A stretch of DNA of 58,253 bases from Kytococcus schroeteri (GCF_002847825.1 NZ_PKIZ01000002.1:1-58253); one strand, 5' to 3'; positions 27,526 to 36,186 are shown, numbered from the stretch's first letter. Notes: generated by a model from the letters alone, not told the origin. A program made the numbers and translations.

Positions 27526-30473
27526 CAGCGGCCCGTCAGCTGCCAGGCGTCCTCGTCGTCGTCCTCGTCGTCCGAGGAGACGGCGCCGTCGGAGACGTCC
27601 ACGCCCGCGTACCGGTCGGTCATCGGGCGGGCCCCGGAGTCGGCGCCGCCCTCCTGCGGCGCCTCGTCGGCGTCGTCCCGGGCCCCCTCGCCGGCGTCCT
27701 GCTCGAGGTCCTCCGGCGGGTCCTCGCCGCGCAACCGGGCGAGGGTGGCCGGCAGGTCCTCGGGGCGCACCAGCACGTCGCGGGCCTTGGACCCCTCGGA
27801 CGGGCCGACGATCTCGCGGGACTCCATGAGGTCCATGAGGCGCCCTGCCTTGGCGAAGCCCACGCGGAGCTTGCGCTGCAGCATCGAGGTGGAGCCGAAC
27901 TGCGTGTTGACCACCAGCTCGGTGGCCTGGAGCAGCACGTCGAGGTCGTCGCCGATGTCCTCGTCGATCTCCTTGGTCGGGTTGACCTGCTGCACGTCCT
28001 CGCGGTAGTTCGGCGCCAGCTGGCCCTTGACGTGGGCCACCACGTCCACGATCTCGGACTCGTTGACCCACGCGCCCTGCACGCGCAGGGTGCGGCTGGC
28101 CCCCATCGGCAGGAAGAGCGCGTCACCCTGGCCGATGAGCTTCTCCGCACCGGGCTGGTCGAGCACCACGCGCGAGTCGGCCAGCGAGGAGGTGGCGAAG
28201 GCCATGCGGCTGGGCACGTTGGCCTTGATGAGGCCGGTCACCACGTCCACCGACGGGCGCTGCGTCGCCAGCACCAGGTGGATGCCGGCGGCACGGGCCA
28301 GCTGGGTGATGCGCACCACCGACTCCTCGACGTCGCGCGGGGCCACCATCATGAGGTCGGCGAGCTCGTCCACCACCACCAGCAGGTAGGGGTACGGCTG
28401 CAGCTCGCGCTGCGATCCCGGCGGCACCTGCACCTTGCCCGAGCGCACCGCCTTGTTGAACTCGTCGATGTGCTTGAAGCCGAAGTTGGCCAGGTCGTCG
28501 TAGCGCTGGTCCATCTCACGGACCACCCACTGCAACGCCTCGGCGGCCTTCTTGGGGTTGGTGATGATCGGGGTGATGAGGTGCGGGATGCCCTCGTAGG
28601 CCGTGAGCTCCACGCGCTTGGGGTCCACGAGCACCATGCGCACCTCCTCCGGCGTGGCCCGCACGAGGATCGAGGTGATCATCGAGTTCACGAAGCTCGA
28701 CTTGCCGGAACCCGTGGCGCCGGCCACGAGCAGGTGGGGCATCTTGGCCAGGTTGGCGATGACGTAGCCGCCCTCGACGTCCTTGCCCACGCCCATCACC
28801 ATCGGGTGCGTCTGGTTGCGCGCCTTGTCGCTGCGCAGGACGTCACCCAGCGACACGTTCTCGCGGTCGGTGTTGGGGATCTCGATGCCGATGGCGCTCT
28901 TGCCCGGGATGGGCGAGAGGATGCGCACCTCGGCGCTGGCCACGGCGTAGGAGATGTTCTTGCTCAACGCGGTGATGCGCTCGACCTTCACGCCCGGGCC
29001 GAGCTCCACCTCGTAGCGGGTCACCGTCGGACCCCGGGTGAACCCCGAGACCACGGCGTCGACGTTGAACTCCTCGAAGGTGTTGGTGAGCGCCGCCACG
29101 ACGGCGTCGTTGGCCGCGGAGCGCTCCTTGTGCGGCGTGCCGGGCTTGAGCAGCGCGGTGTCCGGGAGGGTGTAGCTGACGTCGCCGGAGAGAGCCAGCT
29201 GCTCCACGCGCTGCGGCAACTGCGTGGTGGGCGGGGGCACGGGCTCCGGCTCCGGCTCGGCCTGCACGGGCTTGGCGCCCGGCTTCGCACCGGGCCTGGC
29301 CCCGGGCTTCGCGCCGGGGCGGGCGCCGGCCTTCGGCGCGGGCCTCGCGGGGGCGTCGGCCTGCCCGTCGTACACGGCGTCGCCCGCGTCCTCGGGCTCG
29401 GCGCCGTCCTGCACCGGCAGCGCGGTGGTGTCGGCACCCTGGGCCACCTCGGACTTGCGGGTGCGGCGCGCGGTGCGCACACGGCGCCGCGAGGAGTCGT
29501 CCACCTCGGCGGCCTGGTCGAAGGGCACGGTGTCCTCGTCCACCTCGCGGCGACGACGACGGCGGGCACCGGAGGGCTCCTCCTCGTCGCGCTCGCGGCG
29601 GGGCAGGCCCCGGGAGTCGCGGCGCGACCAGTCGAGCTCCTCGTCCTCGGCGTGGTGGCCGGGGTGGAAGAGCCGGTCACCCAGCTCCCCCAGTCTCTCG
29701 GGGATGCGGTGCACGGGTGTGGCGGTGAGCACCAGCAGCGCGAAGAGGGCCAGCAGCACGAGCACGGCCACGGCCCCCAGCGAGGTCAGGCCCACGCGCA
29801 GCGGGTTGGCCACGAGGTAGCCCAGGATGCCGCCGCCGGAGCGGACGGACTCCACGCCCTGGCTGGCGTCGGGATAGCCCAGGGCCGCGTGCGTGAGGCC
29901 GCAGGCGGCCAGGACGGCGGCCACCGATCCCACCACGAGGCGGGCGCTGTCGGCGGTCTCGGCGGGACGGCGCATCATGTGCAGCCCGGCCCAGAGCAGC
30001 AGCAGCGGCAGGGCCATGGCCACCAGCCCGAAGGTGCCGGCCGCCACGGCGTGGATGGCTCCGCCCAGCGCCCCGGACAGGCCCCACCACTCGCGGAGCG
30101 CCACCACCACGGCCAGGGCCAGCAGCACGAAGGCCACACCGTCGCGGGCGTGGTCACGCTCCAGGCCCCGGGCGGACCCGCCCACGCTGCGCACCGCGCC
30201 ACCGACCGCGCCGGTCACGCCGTTCCACAGGCCGGCCACGGCGCGCCCGAGGGGCCCGCGCTGGGGGCGCTGCGGGGTCTGCGACCGGGAGCCGCCCTTG
30301 CCCGCGGCACGCGACCCGCTGCCCGACGCCGTCGCCCGGGAGCCCCCGCGCGATCCCGACCGGTTGGTCCCCTGACCGCCACGCGTTCCACTGCGGGCAG
30401 CACGGGACGTCCCGGCGGACCGAGCGGTGCCGGGACGGGAGGACGAGGAGCGACGGGTGCGGGAATCTGCCAC
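27525..30473 (-). CDS. ftsK: DNA translocase FtsK
   Basis: A 982-residue septal DNA pump that clears and decatenates chromosomes at division and activates XerCD at dif. The Ser/Arg/Gly-rich N terminus (about 95 residues) precedes four transmembrane helices (about 120-275), an acidic/basic linker with a GA(K/R)PGA(K/R)P repeat tract (about residues 378-403), and the motor. The Walker A motif AGATGSGKSS (Lys591) and VRMVLVDPKRVELT (Walker B region) are clear. The C-terminal gamma winged helix (LQRKLRVGFAKAGRLMDLME) reads KOPS. The GTG start at 30473 is chosen because TACTCT lies 6 bases upstream; the frame is open further but that region is not FtsK-like. The channel gene overlaps its stop. Confidence 0.96.
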   Translation of the reverse strand: MADSRTRRSSSSRPGTARSAGTSRAARSGTRGGQGTNRSGSRGGSRATASGSGSRAAGKGGSRSQTPQRPQRGPLGRAVAGLWNGVTGAVGGAVRSVGGSARGLERDHARDGVAFVLLALAVVVALREWWGLSGALGGAIHAVAAGTFGLVAMALPLLLLWAGLHMMRRPAETADSARLVVGSVAAVLAACGLTHAALGYPDASQGVESVRSGGGILGYLVANPLRVGLTSLGAVAVLVLLALFALLVLTATPVHRIPERLGELGDRLFHPGHHAEDEELDWSRRDSRGLPRRERDEEEPSGARRRRRREVDEDTVPFDQAAEVDDSSRRRVRTARRTRKSEVAQGADTTALPVQDGAEPEDAGDAVYDGQADAPARPAPKAGARPGAKPGARPGAKPGAKPVQAEPEPEPVPPPTTQLPQRVEQLALSGDVSYTLPDTALLKPGTPHKERSAANDAVVAALTNTFEEFNVDAVVSGFTRGPTVTRYEVELGPGVKVERITALSKNISYAVASAEVRILSPIPGKSAIGIEIPNTDRENVSLGDVLRSDKARNQTHPMVMGVGKDVEGGYVIANLAKMPHLLVAGATGSGKSSFVNSMITSILVRATPEEVRMVLVDPKRVELTAYEGIPHLITPIITNPKKAAEALQWVVREMDQRYDDLANFGFKHIDEFNKAVRSGKVQVPPGSQRELQPYPYLLVVVDELADLMMVAPRDVEESVVRITQLARAAGIHLVLATQRPSVDVVTGLIKANVPSRMAFATSSLADSRVVLDQPGAEKLIGQGDALFLPMGASRTLRVQGAWVNESEIVDVVAHVKGQLAPNYREDVQQVNPTKEIDEDIGDDLDVLLQATELVVNTQFGSTSMLQRKLRVGFAKAGRLMDLMESREIVGPSEGSKARDVLVRPEDLPATLARLRGEDPPEDLEQDAGEGARDDADEAPQEGGADSGARPMTDRYAGVDVSDGAVSSDDEDDDEDAWQLTGR

Positions 30474-30479
30474 CCGCCA

Positions 30480-30485
30480 AGAGTA
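30480..30485 (-). promoter_or_regulatory. -10 element TACTCT of ftsK, leaderless
   Basis: TACTCT on the minus strand lies 6 bases before the GTG at 30473. No Shine-Dalgarno is present. Confidence 0.5.
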
Positions 30486-30578
30486 GGTGCCGCCACCGAC
30501 AGCCCGACGGGGCCCACGCCGCACCCCGGCCGCCGGCCCGATGAGGTGACCCACACCCGGGCCCCTCCCTGAAGCCAC

Positions 30579-30584
30579 TAGGCT
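30579..30584 (+). promoter_or_regulatory. -10 element TAGGCT of the SatD-like gene
   Basis: TAGGCT is followed by 8 bases and the ATG at 30593, with no RBS. The promoter is divergent from that of ftsK. Confidence 0.45.
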
Positions 30585-30592
30585 TCACCACC

Positions 30593-31336
30593 ATGAGTGA
30601 AGGCCAGGAACTGGATCTCGGGCGCGAGGCCCTGCCGTGCTTCGTCGTGACGGCCGACCAGCGCGACTCCCGCCACCAGCCCGACGCCGTCCCCGCCCTC
30701 CTCGAGCAGCTCGCGGCCCGTCCCACCGCGCCGGACGCCCTGCCCTTCGAGCGCGCCGCGGGTGACGAGGTGCAGGGCGTGCTCACCTCCGGCACCGAGG
30801 TGGTGCAGGTGCTCGAGCTGCTGCTGCGCAGCGGCCGGTGGCGGGCCGGCATCGGCGTCGGCACGGTGGAGCACCCCCTGCCGGACTCGGTCCGCGCCGC
30901 CCGCGGGCCGGCCTTCATCGCCGCCCGCCGCGCCGTGGAGCGCAGCCACCGCGGACCCCAGCCCCTGGCGCTGGAGGCCAACACCGACCTCGAGCACGCC
31001 ACCGACCCCGGCCTGCCCGCCCTCGCGCACGCCGAGGCGGCCCTGTGGCTCTGGGCGGGCGTCCTGACGCGCCGCACCGCCGAGGGGTGGGAGGTCGTCG
31101 ACCGGCTGGCGGAGCACTCCACCCAGCGCGAGGTGGCCGAGGCCCTGGGCGTCTCCCCCAGCGCCGTCAGCCAGCGCCTGCGCACCGCCGGGGCCACCGA
31201 GGCCGACCGGGGCGCCGCCCTGTGCGCGGCCCTGCTCGAGGCGGTGCGCACCGGGCTGTCGGACCCCTCTGGCACGCTGGGCGACGGCCCGCCCGCGGGC
31301 CGCTCCACCCCCTCGACCCCGCCGGAGGACGCGTGA
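30593..31336 (+). CDS. SatD-like protein with C-terminal helix-turn-helix
   Basis: A 247-residue product. The N-terminal part begins ALPCFVVTADQRDSRHQPDA and continues with PFERAAGDEVQGVL and RAGIGVGTVE, a pattern of the SatD family, whose first strand resembles a nucleotide-cyclase-like fold. The C-terminal part has an HTH (STQREVAEALGVSPSAVSQR, about residues 182-201), likely for DNA binding. The SatD family is known from Streptococcus, where satC-satD lie next to the signal recognition particle genes and are involved in acid tolerance; the mechanism is not known. The next gene overlaps by GTGA and encodes a membrane protein. Family call is moderate. Confidence 0.6.
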   Translation: MSEGQELDLGREALPCFVVTADQRDSRHQPDAVPALLEQLAARPTAPDALPFERAAGDEVQGVLTSGTEVVQVLELLLRSGRWRAGIGVGTVEHPLPDSVRAARGPAFIAARRAVERSHRGPQPLALEANTDLEHATDPGLPALAHAEAALWLWAGVLTRRTAEGWEVVDRLAEHSTQREVAEALGVSPSAVSQRLRTAGATEADRGAALCAALLEAVRTGLSDPSGTLGDGPPAGRSTPSTPPEDA

Positions 31337-31701
31337 TCCAGCACCCCGAGGTCATCCCCCTCGTCCTGCTCTGCGCCACGTGCGCGGTCTTCCTCGGCGG
31401 CCCGGTGGTGATGTGGTTCCTCGGCCACGTGGAGTCCCCCGACCCCGACGGCATCGAGCTGCCCGGCGGCCGGTGGATCGGCCTGCTCGAGCGGGCCGCG
31501 GCGTTCTCCGCCGTGGTGGCCGGATCGGACTACGCGCTGGCCCTGGTGGTGGCCGTCAAGGCCCTGGGCCGCTACCCCGAGCTGCGCACCGCCAAGCACG
31601 GCGCGGTCTCCGAGCGGTTCATCATCGGCACCTTCGCCAGCCTGCTCTGGGCCGCGGCGTGGGCAGGGCTCGCACGGCTGGTGCTGTACACGCTGGGCTG
31701 A
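31333..31701 (+). CDS. Membrane protein, partner of the SatD-like protein
   Basis: A 122-residue product with about three transmembrane helices (residues 5-27, 50-70, 95-118). The segments RWIGLLERAAAF, VVAVKALGRYPEL and ERFIIGTFASLLWA resemble the C-terminal membrane region of SatC/DUF3307 proteins (IGxLER...aKsxxRf.e...EYxLIGTLxS). The DUF3307 N-terminal part is missing. The GTG start overlaps the SatD-like stop, so the two are coupled. A short half-SatC paired with SatD-HTH suggests a conserved membrane-cytoplasm pair. Function unknown. Confidence 0.6.
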   Translation: MIQHPEVIPLVLLCATCAVFLGGPVVMWFLGHVESPDPDGIELPGGRWIGLLERAAAFSAVVAGSDYALALVVAVKALGRYPELRTAKHGAVSERFIIGTFASLLWAAAWAGLARLVLYTLG

Positions 31702-31756
31702 CCCCGGCCCGAGGACGGCGGCACGGCCTCGGGGCGCCGGCACCCGCCGGACATGC

Positions 31757-31792
31757 AGGAGCGCCGCCCGGCGGGTGCCGGGCGGCGCTCCT
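31757..31792. terminator. Bidirectional terminator
   Basis: A 16-bp stem AGGAGCGCCGCCCGGC with its complement around GGGT lies between the convergent SatD-pair operon and the L,D-transpeptidase gene. Confidence 0.85.
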
Positions 31793-31804
31793 GGTGGGGA
31801 CGGC

Positions 31805-32629
31805 TCAGATGCTGCTGCGCACGTCGGTCAGGCCCAGGGCCGTGACGTGCTCCGGCGCACCGGAGGCGGCGGCACCGACCCCCAGCGGGGGCTGGTGCGG
31901 GCCGTTGCCGTAGACCGTGATGTCGCGGTCCCAGCGGATCGCACCGATGGCGATGAGGTGGTCCATCGCCTTGATGCTCAGGCGCACGCAGCCGTGGCTG
32001 TCCGGGTACGGCGGGATGAAGGTGGAGCCGTGCACGGCGTAGCCGCCGGGCGCGAAGAAGAACGGGCGCCACATGCGACCCAGCTCTCCGGTGCGCCACC
32101 CCTTGTCCTCGTTCCACATGCTGCGCCAGGTGCCGCGCGGGGTCTTGGCGTGCGGGTACCACTTGCCCCGGAAGGTGTAGCCCTTGCCGTTGCCGGTGGA
32201 GGTGTTGTGCACCTCCACGAGCTTGCCGGCCTTCACGTAGAAGAGCAGCTGGCGGGTGAGGTCCACCTCGATGTAGGTGCCCGAGGTGGTCTTCACGGGG
32301 ATACGCGGCTGGCGGATGACGGCCAGCCAGGTCTTCTGGCCGACGACGCCGTCGCGGGTCAGGCCGTAGGCCTTCTGCACGGCCCACACGACCTGCTGGG
32401 TCTGGGCGCCGAACGAGCCGTCCGGCGTGCCGACCCAGAAGCCGGCCTGCTTGGCCTTGCGCTGGAAGTACAGGACGTCGGCGTTGCGGTCACCCTTGCG
32501 CAGCGTGCGGCGGTTCACGCGGTACGCAGCGGCGGCCCCCGTCGCCGGGGTGAGCGCGGCCGTGCCACCGGCGACGGCGGCGGCACCGCCGGCCAGCGCC
32601 GTGCGGCGGGTGATGTTCGTGGTGTCCAT
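31805..32629 (-). CDS. Exported L,D-transpeptidase with peptidoglycan-binding domain
   Basis: A 274-residue product. The start at 32629 has a GGGGGAGG RBS and gives a Tat signal (ITRRTALAGGAAAVAGG). The mature protein has a PG_binding_1 domain (LRKGDRNADVLYFQRKAKQ to GVVGQKTWLAV, about residues 40-105). A YkuD domain follows with the active site HGSTFIPPYPDSHGCVRLS, Cys214 as nucleophile. It likely makes 3-3 cross-links in peptidoglycan or attaches proteins to it. It lacks the Ig-like domain of mycobacterial LdtMt2. Monocistronic; the 240 bases upstream (32630-32869) hold no gene I can see and should contain its promoter. Confidence 0.92.
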   Translation of the reverse strand: MDTTNITRRTALAGGAAAVAGGTAALTPATGAAAAYRVNRRTLRKGDRNADVLYFQRKAKQAGFWVGTPDGSFGAQTQQVVWAVQKAYGLTRDGVVGQKTWLAVIRQPRIPVKTTSGTYIEVDLTRQLLFYVKAGKLVEVHNTSTGNGKGYTFRGKWYPHAKTPRGTWRSMWNEDKGWRTGELGRMWRPFFFAPGGYAVHGSTFIPPYPDSHGCVRLSIKAMDHLIAIGAIRWDRDITVYGNGPHQPPLGVGAAASGAPEHVTALGLTDVRSSI

Positions 32630-32869
32630 GGTCTGTCTTCCTCCCCCTTGTCGGTGATGGGCGACCGTCCACCGTCCCCGGGTGGGCGGTGGTCTGCGGC
32701 CCCGCGTGCGGGGTCCGGTCGTGTCCCCACGGTACGGCCCGTCCCGCGCACCTTCCACCCCGCAGGGGCGGTTGTGCGGACTCTGTTGCCGTCCTGTGAT
32801 GGAGCGCGCCCGATCTGTGAGGTGCGCCTCGGGCCGGGCCGTCCACCCCGCGCCGCCCGGCCCCGGCGT

Positions 32870-33172
32870 TCAGCCCATCGCCCAGCACCGGGTGTGCCAG
32901 TGGCGCCGCTCCTCCACCCCGAGCATCCCGTCGTTCGGCCACACCACGAGGTGCGGCTGCGAGGAGGGCACCTCGTGGTGGCAGCCCGGGCAGCGGTACA
33001 CCCGGCCCTCGGCGTTGCCGTGCAGGGTGCGCACGAGGAACTCCCGCCCGCCGCGGAGCTCGGTGCGGTCGGGCGTGTGCCGCAGGCCGCCGCCCACCGG
33101 GCTCGGCACGGACGGCGCGCGGCGCCCGCGGGCACTGCCGCGGGCACCGCCTCGTCGACGGGCCTTCCCCAT
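32870..33172 (-). CDS. Small zinc-ribbon-like conserved protein
   Basis: A 100-residue product. The N-terminal third is Arg/Gly-rich. The core has YRCPGCHHEVPSSQPHLVVW and ERRHWHTRCW, a C-x2-C plus H-x3-C arrangement that likely binds one zinc. Similar short proteins are common in Actinomycetota, often annotated only as ATP/GTP-binding without good reason. Function unknown. It lies 9 bases after the stop of the 3-hydroxyacyl-CoA dehydrogenase gene in the same direction, so may be co-transcribed. Confidence 0.75.
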   Translation of the reverse strand: MGKARRRGGARGSARGRRAPSVPSPVGGGLRHTPDRTELRGGREFLVRTLHGNAEGRVYRCPGCHHEVPSSQPHLVVWPNDGMLGVEERRHWHTRCWAMG

Positions 33173-33181
33173 CGCGCGTCC

Positions 33182-34861
33182 TCAGGCGCGCGGGGTGGCG
33201 TCGCGCAGCGGCAGGTCGAGCACGGCGGCGTCCACCAGGGCTGCGGCGGGCGCCAGGCCCGGGTCCTGCGTGGCGCCGAAGAGCCCGGACTGCACGTCGA
33301 GCACGTGGTCGGCCCCCAGCTGGTCGATGTAGCCGAACGGCCCCATCGGGTAGCCGCACCCGGCCACCATGGCGGTGTCGATGTCCTCCGGGCTGGCGTA
33401 CCCGGACTGGGCCATGAGCACGGCCTCGTTGAGGAAGGGCACCAGCAGCGACTCCACCACCAGACCGGGCTGGTCGCGCACCACCACCGCGGTGAGCCCC
33501 GCCTCCTGCGCCAGCGCGCGCACCGTGGCCTCGGCCTCGCGGGAGGTCGTGGTGGTGCGGCCCAGCTCCAGCAGCCGCCCGTACCCCGTGGCCTCGTGCA
33601 GCACGGCCCGCAGCGCATCGGCGTGGCGGCCGCTGGTGGCGGCCAGGTCCAGCGTCGTGTCGGCCGTCAGCGAGACGACCACGGCGTCGGCCGGCAGCAC
33701 GCGTCCGAGCTCCAGGAAGAGCGCGTCCAGCTCGATGAAGGCGGCCTCGAGCTCCTCGGGCTCGGCCTCGTCCCAGTCCTCCTCGAGCGGGTCCACCACC
33801 TCGGCGGCCTCGAAGACCACCTGCGCACCGGACAGCGCGCCCAGGTCGGCCCCGGCCTCCTCGATGCGGACCACCTCGCGCCCGGTGCCCGCGAGCGCCT
33901 CGGCCAGCTCGTCGGCCTCCTCGCCGGCGCCGATGACGCCCACCACGGTCACCTCGCGCGGCGCCGCCGGCTCCTGCGCCCGCGCCGCCGCGGCCTGACG
34001 GGCCTCCGCCGAGTAGGGGTGGAAGCCCGCGCCGCTCTTGCGGCCCAGCAGGCCGGCCTGCACCATCGTGGCCAGCTCGTAGCTGGGGGCATGCATGTGC
34101 TTGTGCGTGAGCGAGTGGATGACCCCGCCGATGCCGGCGCAGACGTCCAGGCCCACGAGGTCCATGAGGGTCAGCGGCCCCATCGGCAAGCCCGCCCCCA
34201 CGTGCATGGCGGTGTCCAGGTCGGCCGCGTCCACGGCGCCGTCGAAGTACAGCTGGCCGGCACGGTTCATGTAGCCGTAGAGGAGGTGGTTGGCCACGAA
34301 GCCGGCCCGGTCGGCCACGACCACCGGCTGCTTGCCCAGCCGGGTGGCCAACTCGGCCACGGCCTCGACGGCGGCCGGGTCGGTCACCGGGGTGTGCACC
34401 ACCTCCACGAGCTTCTGCACCGGGGCCGGGTTGAAGAAGTGCATGCCCACCACGCGGTCACGGCGCTGCGTGCCGGCGGCGATCTCGGTGACCGAGAGGC
34501 TCGAGGTGTTGGTGGCCAGGATCGCCTCGGGCCTCGTGACCTCGTCGAGGCGGCCGAAGACCTCGTGCTTGATGTCCATCCGCTCGGGCACGGCCTCCAC
34601 CACGAGGTCCACCTGGGCCAGGTCCGCCAGGTCGCTGGAGAAGGTCACCGCCTCGAGCAGGGCCTGCTGCCCGGCCACGTCGAGCTTGCCCTTCTGGACG
34701 GCGCGGGCGGTGGAGGCCTCCAGCAGCCCCCGGCCCCGCTCTGCGAGCTCGGGCGTCATCTCCACGCCCACCACGCGCACGCCACCGCGCGCGAAGACCT
34801 CCACGATGCCGGCCCCCATGGTGCCCAGGCCGACGACTCCCACCGATGCGATCCGTGTCAT
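33182..34861 (-). CDS. 3-hydroxyacyl-CoA dehydrogenase, two-module form
   Basis: A 559-residue product. The Rossmann motif GLGTMG is at residues 11-16, followed by DLVVEAVPERMDIK, ATNTSSLSVTEIA and GMHFFNPAPVQKLVE, the classic 3HCDH N-terminal domain. The helical C-terminal domain includes VADRAGFVANHLLYGY and GAGLPMGPLTLMDLVGLD. A second, degenerate Rossmann-like module (VTVVGVIGAGEEADELAEAL) and a second helical domain (VVRDQPGLVVESLLVPFLNE, GCGYPMGPFGYIDQLG) follow. This double architecture is known in actinobacterial FadB-like dehydrogenases. It oxidises 3-hydroxyacyl-CoA with NAD, in beta-oxidation or in butyrate/PHB-type pathways. No hydratase or thiolase gene is beside it. Confidence 0.9.
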   Translation of the reverse strand: MTRIASVGVVGLGTMGAGIVEVFARGGVRVVGVEMTPELAERGRGLLEASTARAVQKGKLDVAGQQALLEAVTFSSDLADLAQVDLVVEAVPERMDIKHEVFGRLDEVTRPEAILATNTSSLSVTEIAAGTQRRDRVVGMHFFNPAPVQKLVEVVHTPVTDPAAVEAVAELATRLGKQPVVVADRAGFVANHLLYGYMNRAGQLYFDGAVDAADLDTAMHVGAGLPMGPLTLMDLVGLDVCAGIGGVIHSLTHKHMHAPSYELATMVQAGLLGRKSGAGFHPYSAEARQAAAARAQEPAAPREVTVVGVIGAGEEADELAEALAGTGREVVRIEEAGADLGALSGAQVVFEAAEVVDPLEEDWDEAEPEELEAAFIELDALFLELGRVLPADAVVVSLTADTTLDLAATSGRHADALRAVLHEATGYGRLLELGRTTTTSREAEATVRALAQEAGLTAVVVRDQPGLVVESLLVPFLNEAVLMAQSGYASPEDIDTAMVAGCGYPMGPFGYIDQLGADHVLDVQSGLFGATQDPGLAPAAALVDAAVLDLPLRDATPRA

Positions 34862-34892
34862 GGGGCTCACTCTCCCACGTCGCCCGAACCTG

Positions 34893-34921
34893 TTGACCTT
34901 TGCCGCTCCATGCCGCAGGTG
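34893..34921 (+). promoter_or_regulatory. Candidate promoter of the ilv leader
   Basis: TTGACC (34893-34898) is a good -35. At 17 bases lies CAGGTG (34916-34921), a weak -10. The leader-peptide ATG follows after 6 bases, so the leader peptide itself could be leaderless. Confidence 0.4.
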
Positions 34922-34927
34922 GGGCCC

Positions 34928-34978
34928 ATGCAGAACATCCAGTTCGTCATTCTCATGCAGGAACGCGCCACGACCTGA
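34928..34978 (+). CDS. Branched-chain amino acid leader peptide
   Basis: A 16-residue open frame, [16 protein letters not shown], with the cluster Ile-x-Phe-Val-Ile-Leu in the middle. It lies upstream of a hairpin and T7 tract and then the ilvB start, as expected for ribosome-mediated attenuation by Ile, Val and Leu supply. Similar Ile/Val/Leu-rich leader peptides precede ilvB in Corynebacterium and Streptomyces. Translation is inferred. Confidence 0.7.
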   Translation: MQNIQFVILMQERATT

Positions 34979-35010
34979 CCACTCGACGCGACGCGTCCCC
35001 ACCCTCGTGC

Positions 35011-35040
35011 ACCCGAAGTTCCGGGTCCGGGGGTTTTTTT
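35011..35040 (+). terminator. Attenuator terminator of the ilv leader
   Basis: GC-rich sequence able to pair (ACCCG with CGGGT, and CCCC upstream with GGGG) is followed by seven T residues (35034-35040), 32 bases before the ilvB ATG. This is the only T-tract terminator seen in the window. The competing antiterminator was not worked out. Confidence 0.6.
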
Positions 35041-35071
35041 GTTACCCGAAAGCACCCACCCCGAGGACGCC

Positions 35072-36126
35072 ATGACCCCGCAGAGCACCTCCACCGCCGA
35101 CCCGACCACCGCACCGACCCCCCCGGACCGCCACCGGCCGGCCCCCGGAACCACCGCCACGCCGCCCCGCACCGGCGCCGAGGTGCTCGTCGCCACGCTC
35201 GAGCGACTGGGGGTGGAGCACCTCTTCGGACTCCCCGGTGGGGCCGTGCTGCCGCTCTACGACGCGCTGCACTCCTCGCGCCGGCTGCGCCACGTGCTGG
35301 TGCGCCACGAGCAGGCGGCCGGACACGCGGCCACCGGCTACGCGGTCTCCACCGGCAAGGTGGGCGTCTTTCTGGCCACCTCCGGCCCGGTTGCCACCAA
35401 CCTCGTCACCCCGCTGGCCGACGCGGCGATGGACTCGGTGCCGGTCGTGGCCATCACCGGCAACGTCCCCGCGGGCTCGATGGGCACCGACGCCTTCCAG
35501 GAGACGGACATCCGCTCCATCACGATGCCGGTCACCAAGCACTCCTTCCTGGTCACCGACCCCGACGAGATCGGCCCCACCATCGCCAGCGCCTTCGAGC
35601 TGGCCGCCTCCGGCCGCCCCGGCCCGGTGCTGGTGGACGTCACCAAGGACGCCCTGGCCGGCCCGGCCCGCCCCGACCGCGAGCGCCTGACGCTCCCCGG
35701 GTTCTCGGTTCCCCCTCCCCCCCCTCGGCCGGCGACGTGGTGGTCATCCGCCAGGAAGGGCCCCGCGGCGGCCCGGGGATGCGCGAGATGCTCGCCATCA
35801 CCGGGGCCATCAAGGGCGCCGGTCTCGGCAAGGACGTGCTGCTGGTGACCGACGGCCCCTTCTCCGGCGGCACCACCGGCCTGTGCGTGGGGCACGTGGC
35901 CCCCGAGGCGGTCGACGGCGGGCCGGTGGCGCTGGTGCAGGACGGCGACGGCATCGTGCTGGACGTGGCCGCCGGCGCCCTCGACCTCGAGGTCGACGAG
36001 GCGGAGCTGGAGCGCCGCCGCGCCGCGTGGGAGGCCCCCGAGCCACCCGCGCGGGCCCGGCGGGGCGTGCTGGCCAAGTACTCCCGCCTCGTCCGGTCGG
36101 CCTCCGTGGGCGCCGTGACCCACTGA
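35072..36126 (+). pseudogene. Frameshifted chimera of acetolactate synthase (ilvB) N part and dihydroxy-acid dehydratase (ilvD) C part
   Basis: The ATG at 35072 has GAGG 5 bases upstream. About 210 codons encode the TPP-binding PYR domain of acetolactate synthase: [30 protein letters not shown] (cofactor Glu), [16 protein letters not shown] and [10 protein letters not shown]. After LTLPGF the sequence enters a C5-T-C8-T tract (35711-35725). From 35725, in another frame, it encodes [20 protein letters not shown] and [20 protein letters not shown] to the normal IlvD end near LAKYSRLV (stop 36124-36126). The middle and C-terminal ilvB domains and the N-terminal two thirds of ilvD are absent. One extra C in the C8 run would fuse both parts into one frame of 351 residues. 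Neither activity can survive. A real deletion, an assembly collapse and a homopolymer error all need to be considered. ilvN and ilvC are not nearby. Confidence 0.85.
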
Positions 36127-36173
36127 GGCGCTCCCGACCACTTCGCGCGACGCACGCGCGGCCCCTGCTGGCG

Positions 36174-36179
36174 TAGGGT
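36174..36179 (+). promoter_or_regulatory. -10 element TAGGGT of nucS, leaderless
   Basis: TAGGGT is followed by 7 bases and the GTG at 36187, with no RBS. Confidence 0.5.
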
Positions 36180-36186
36180 GCCGCGC

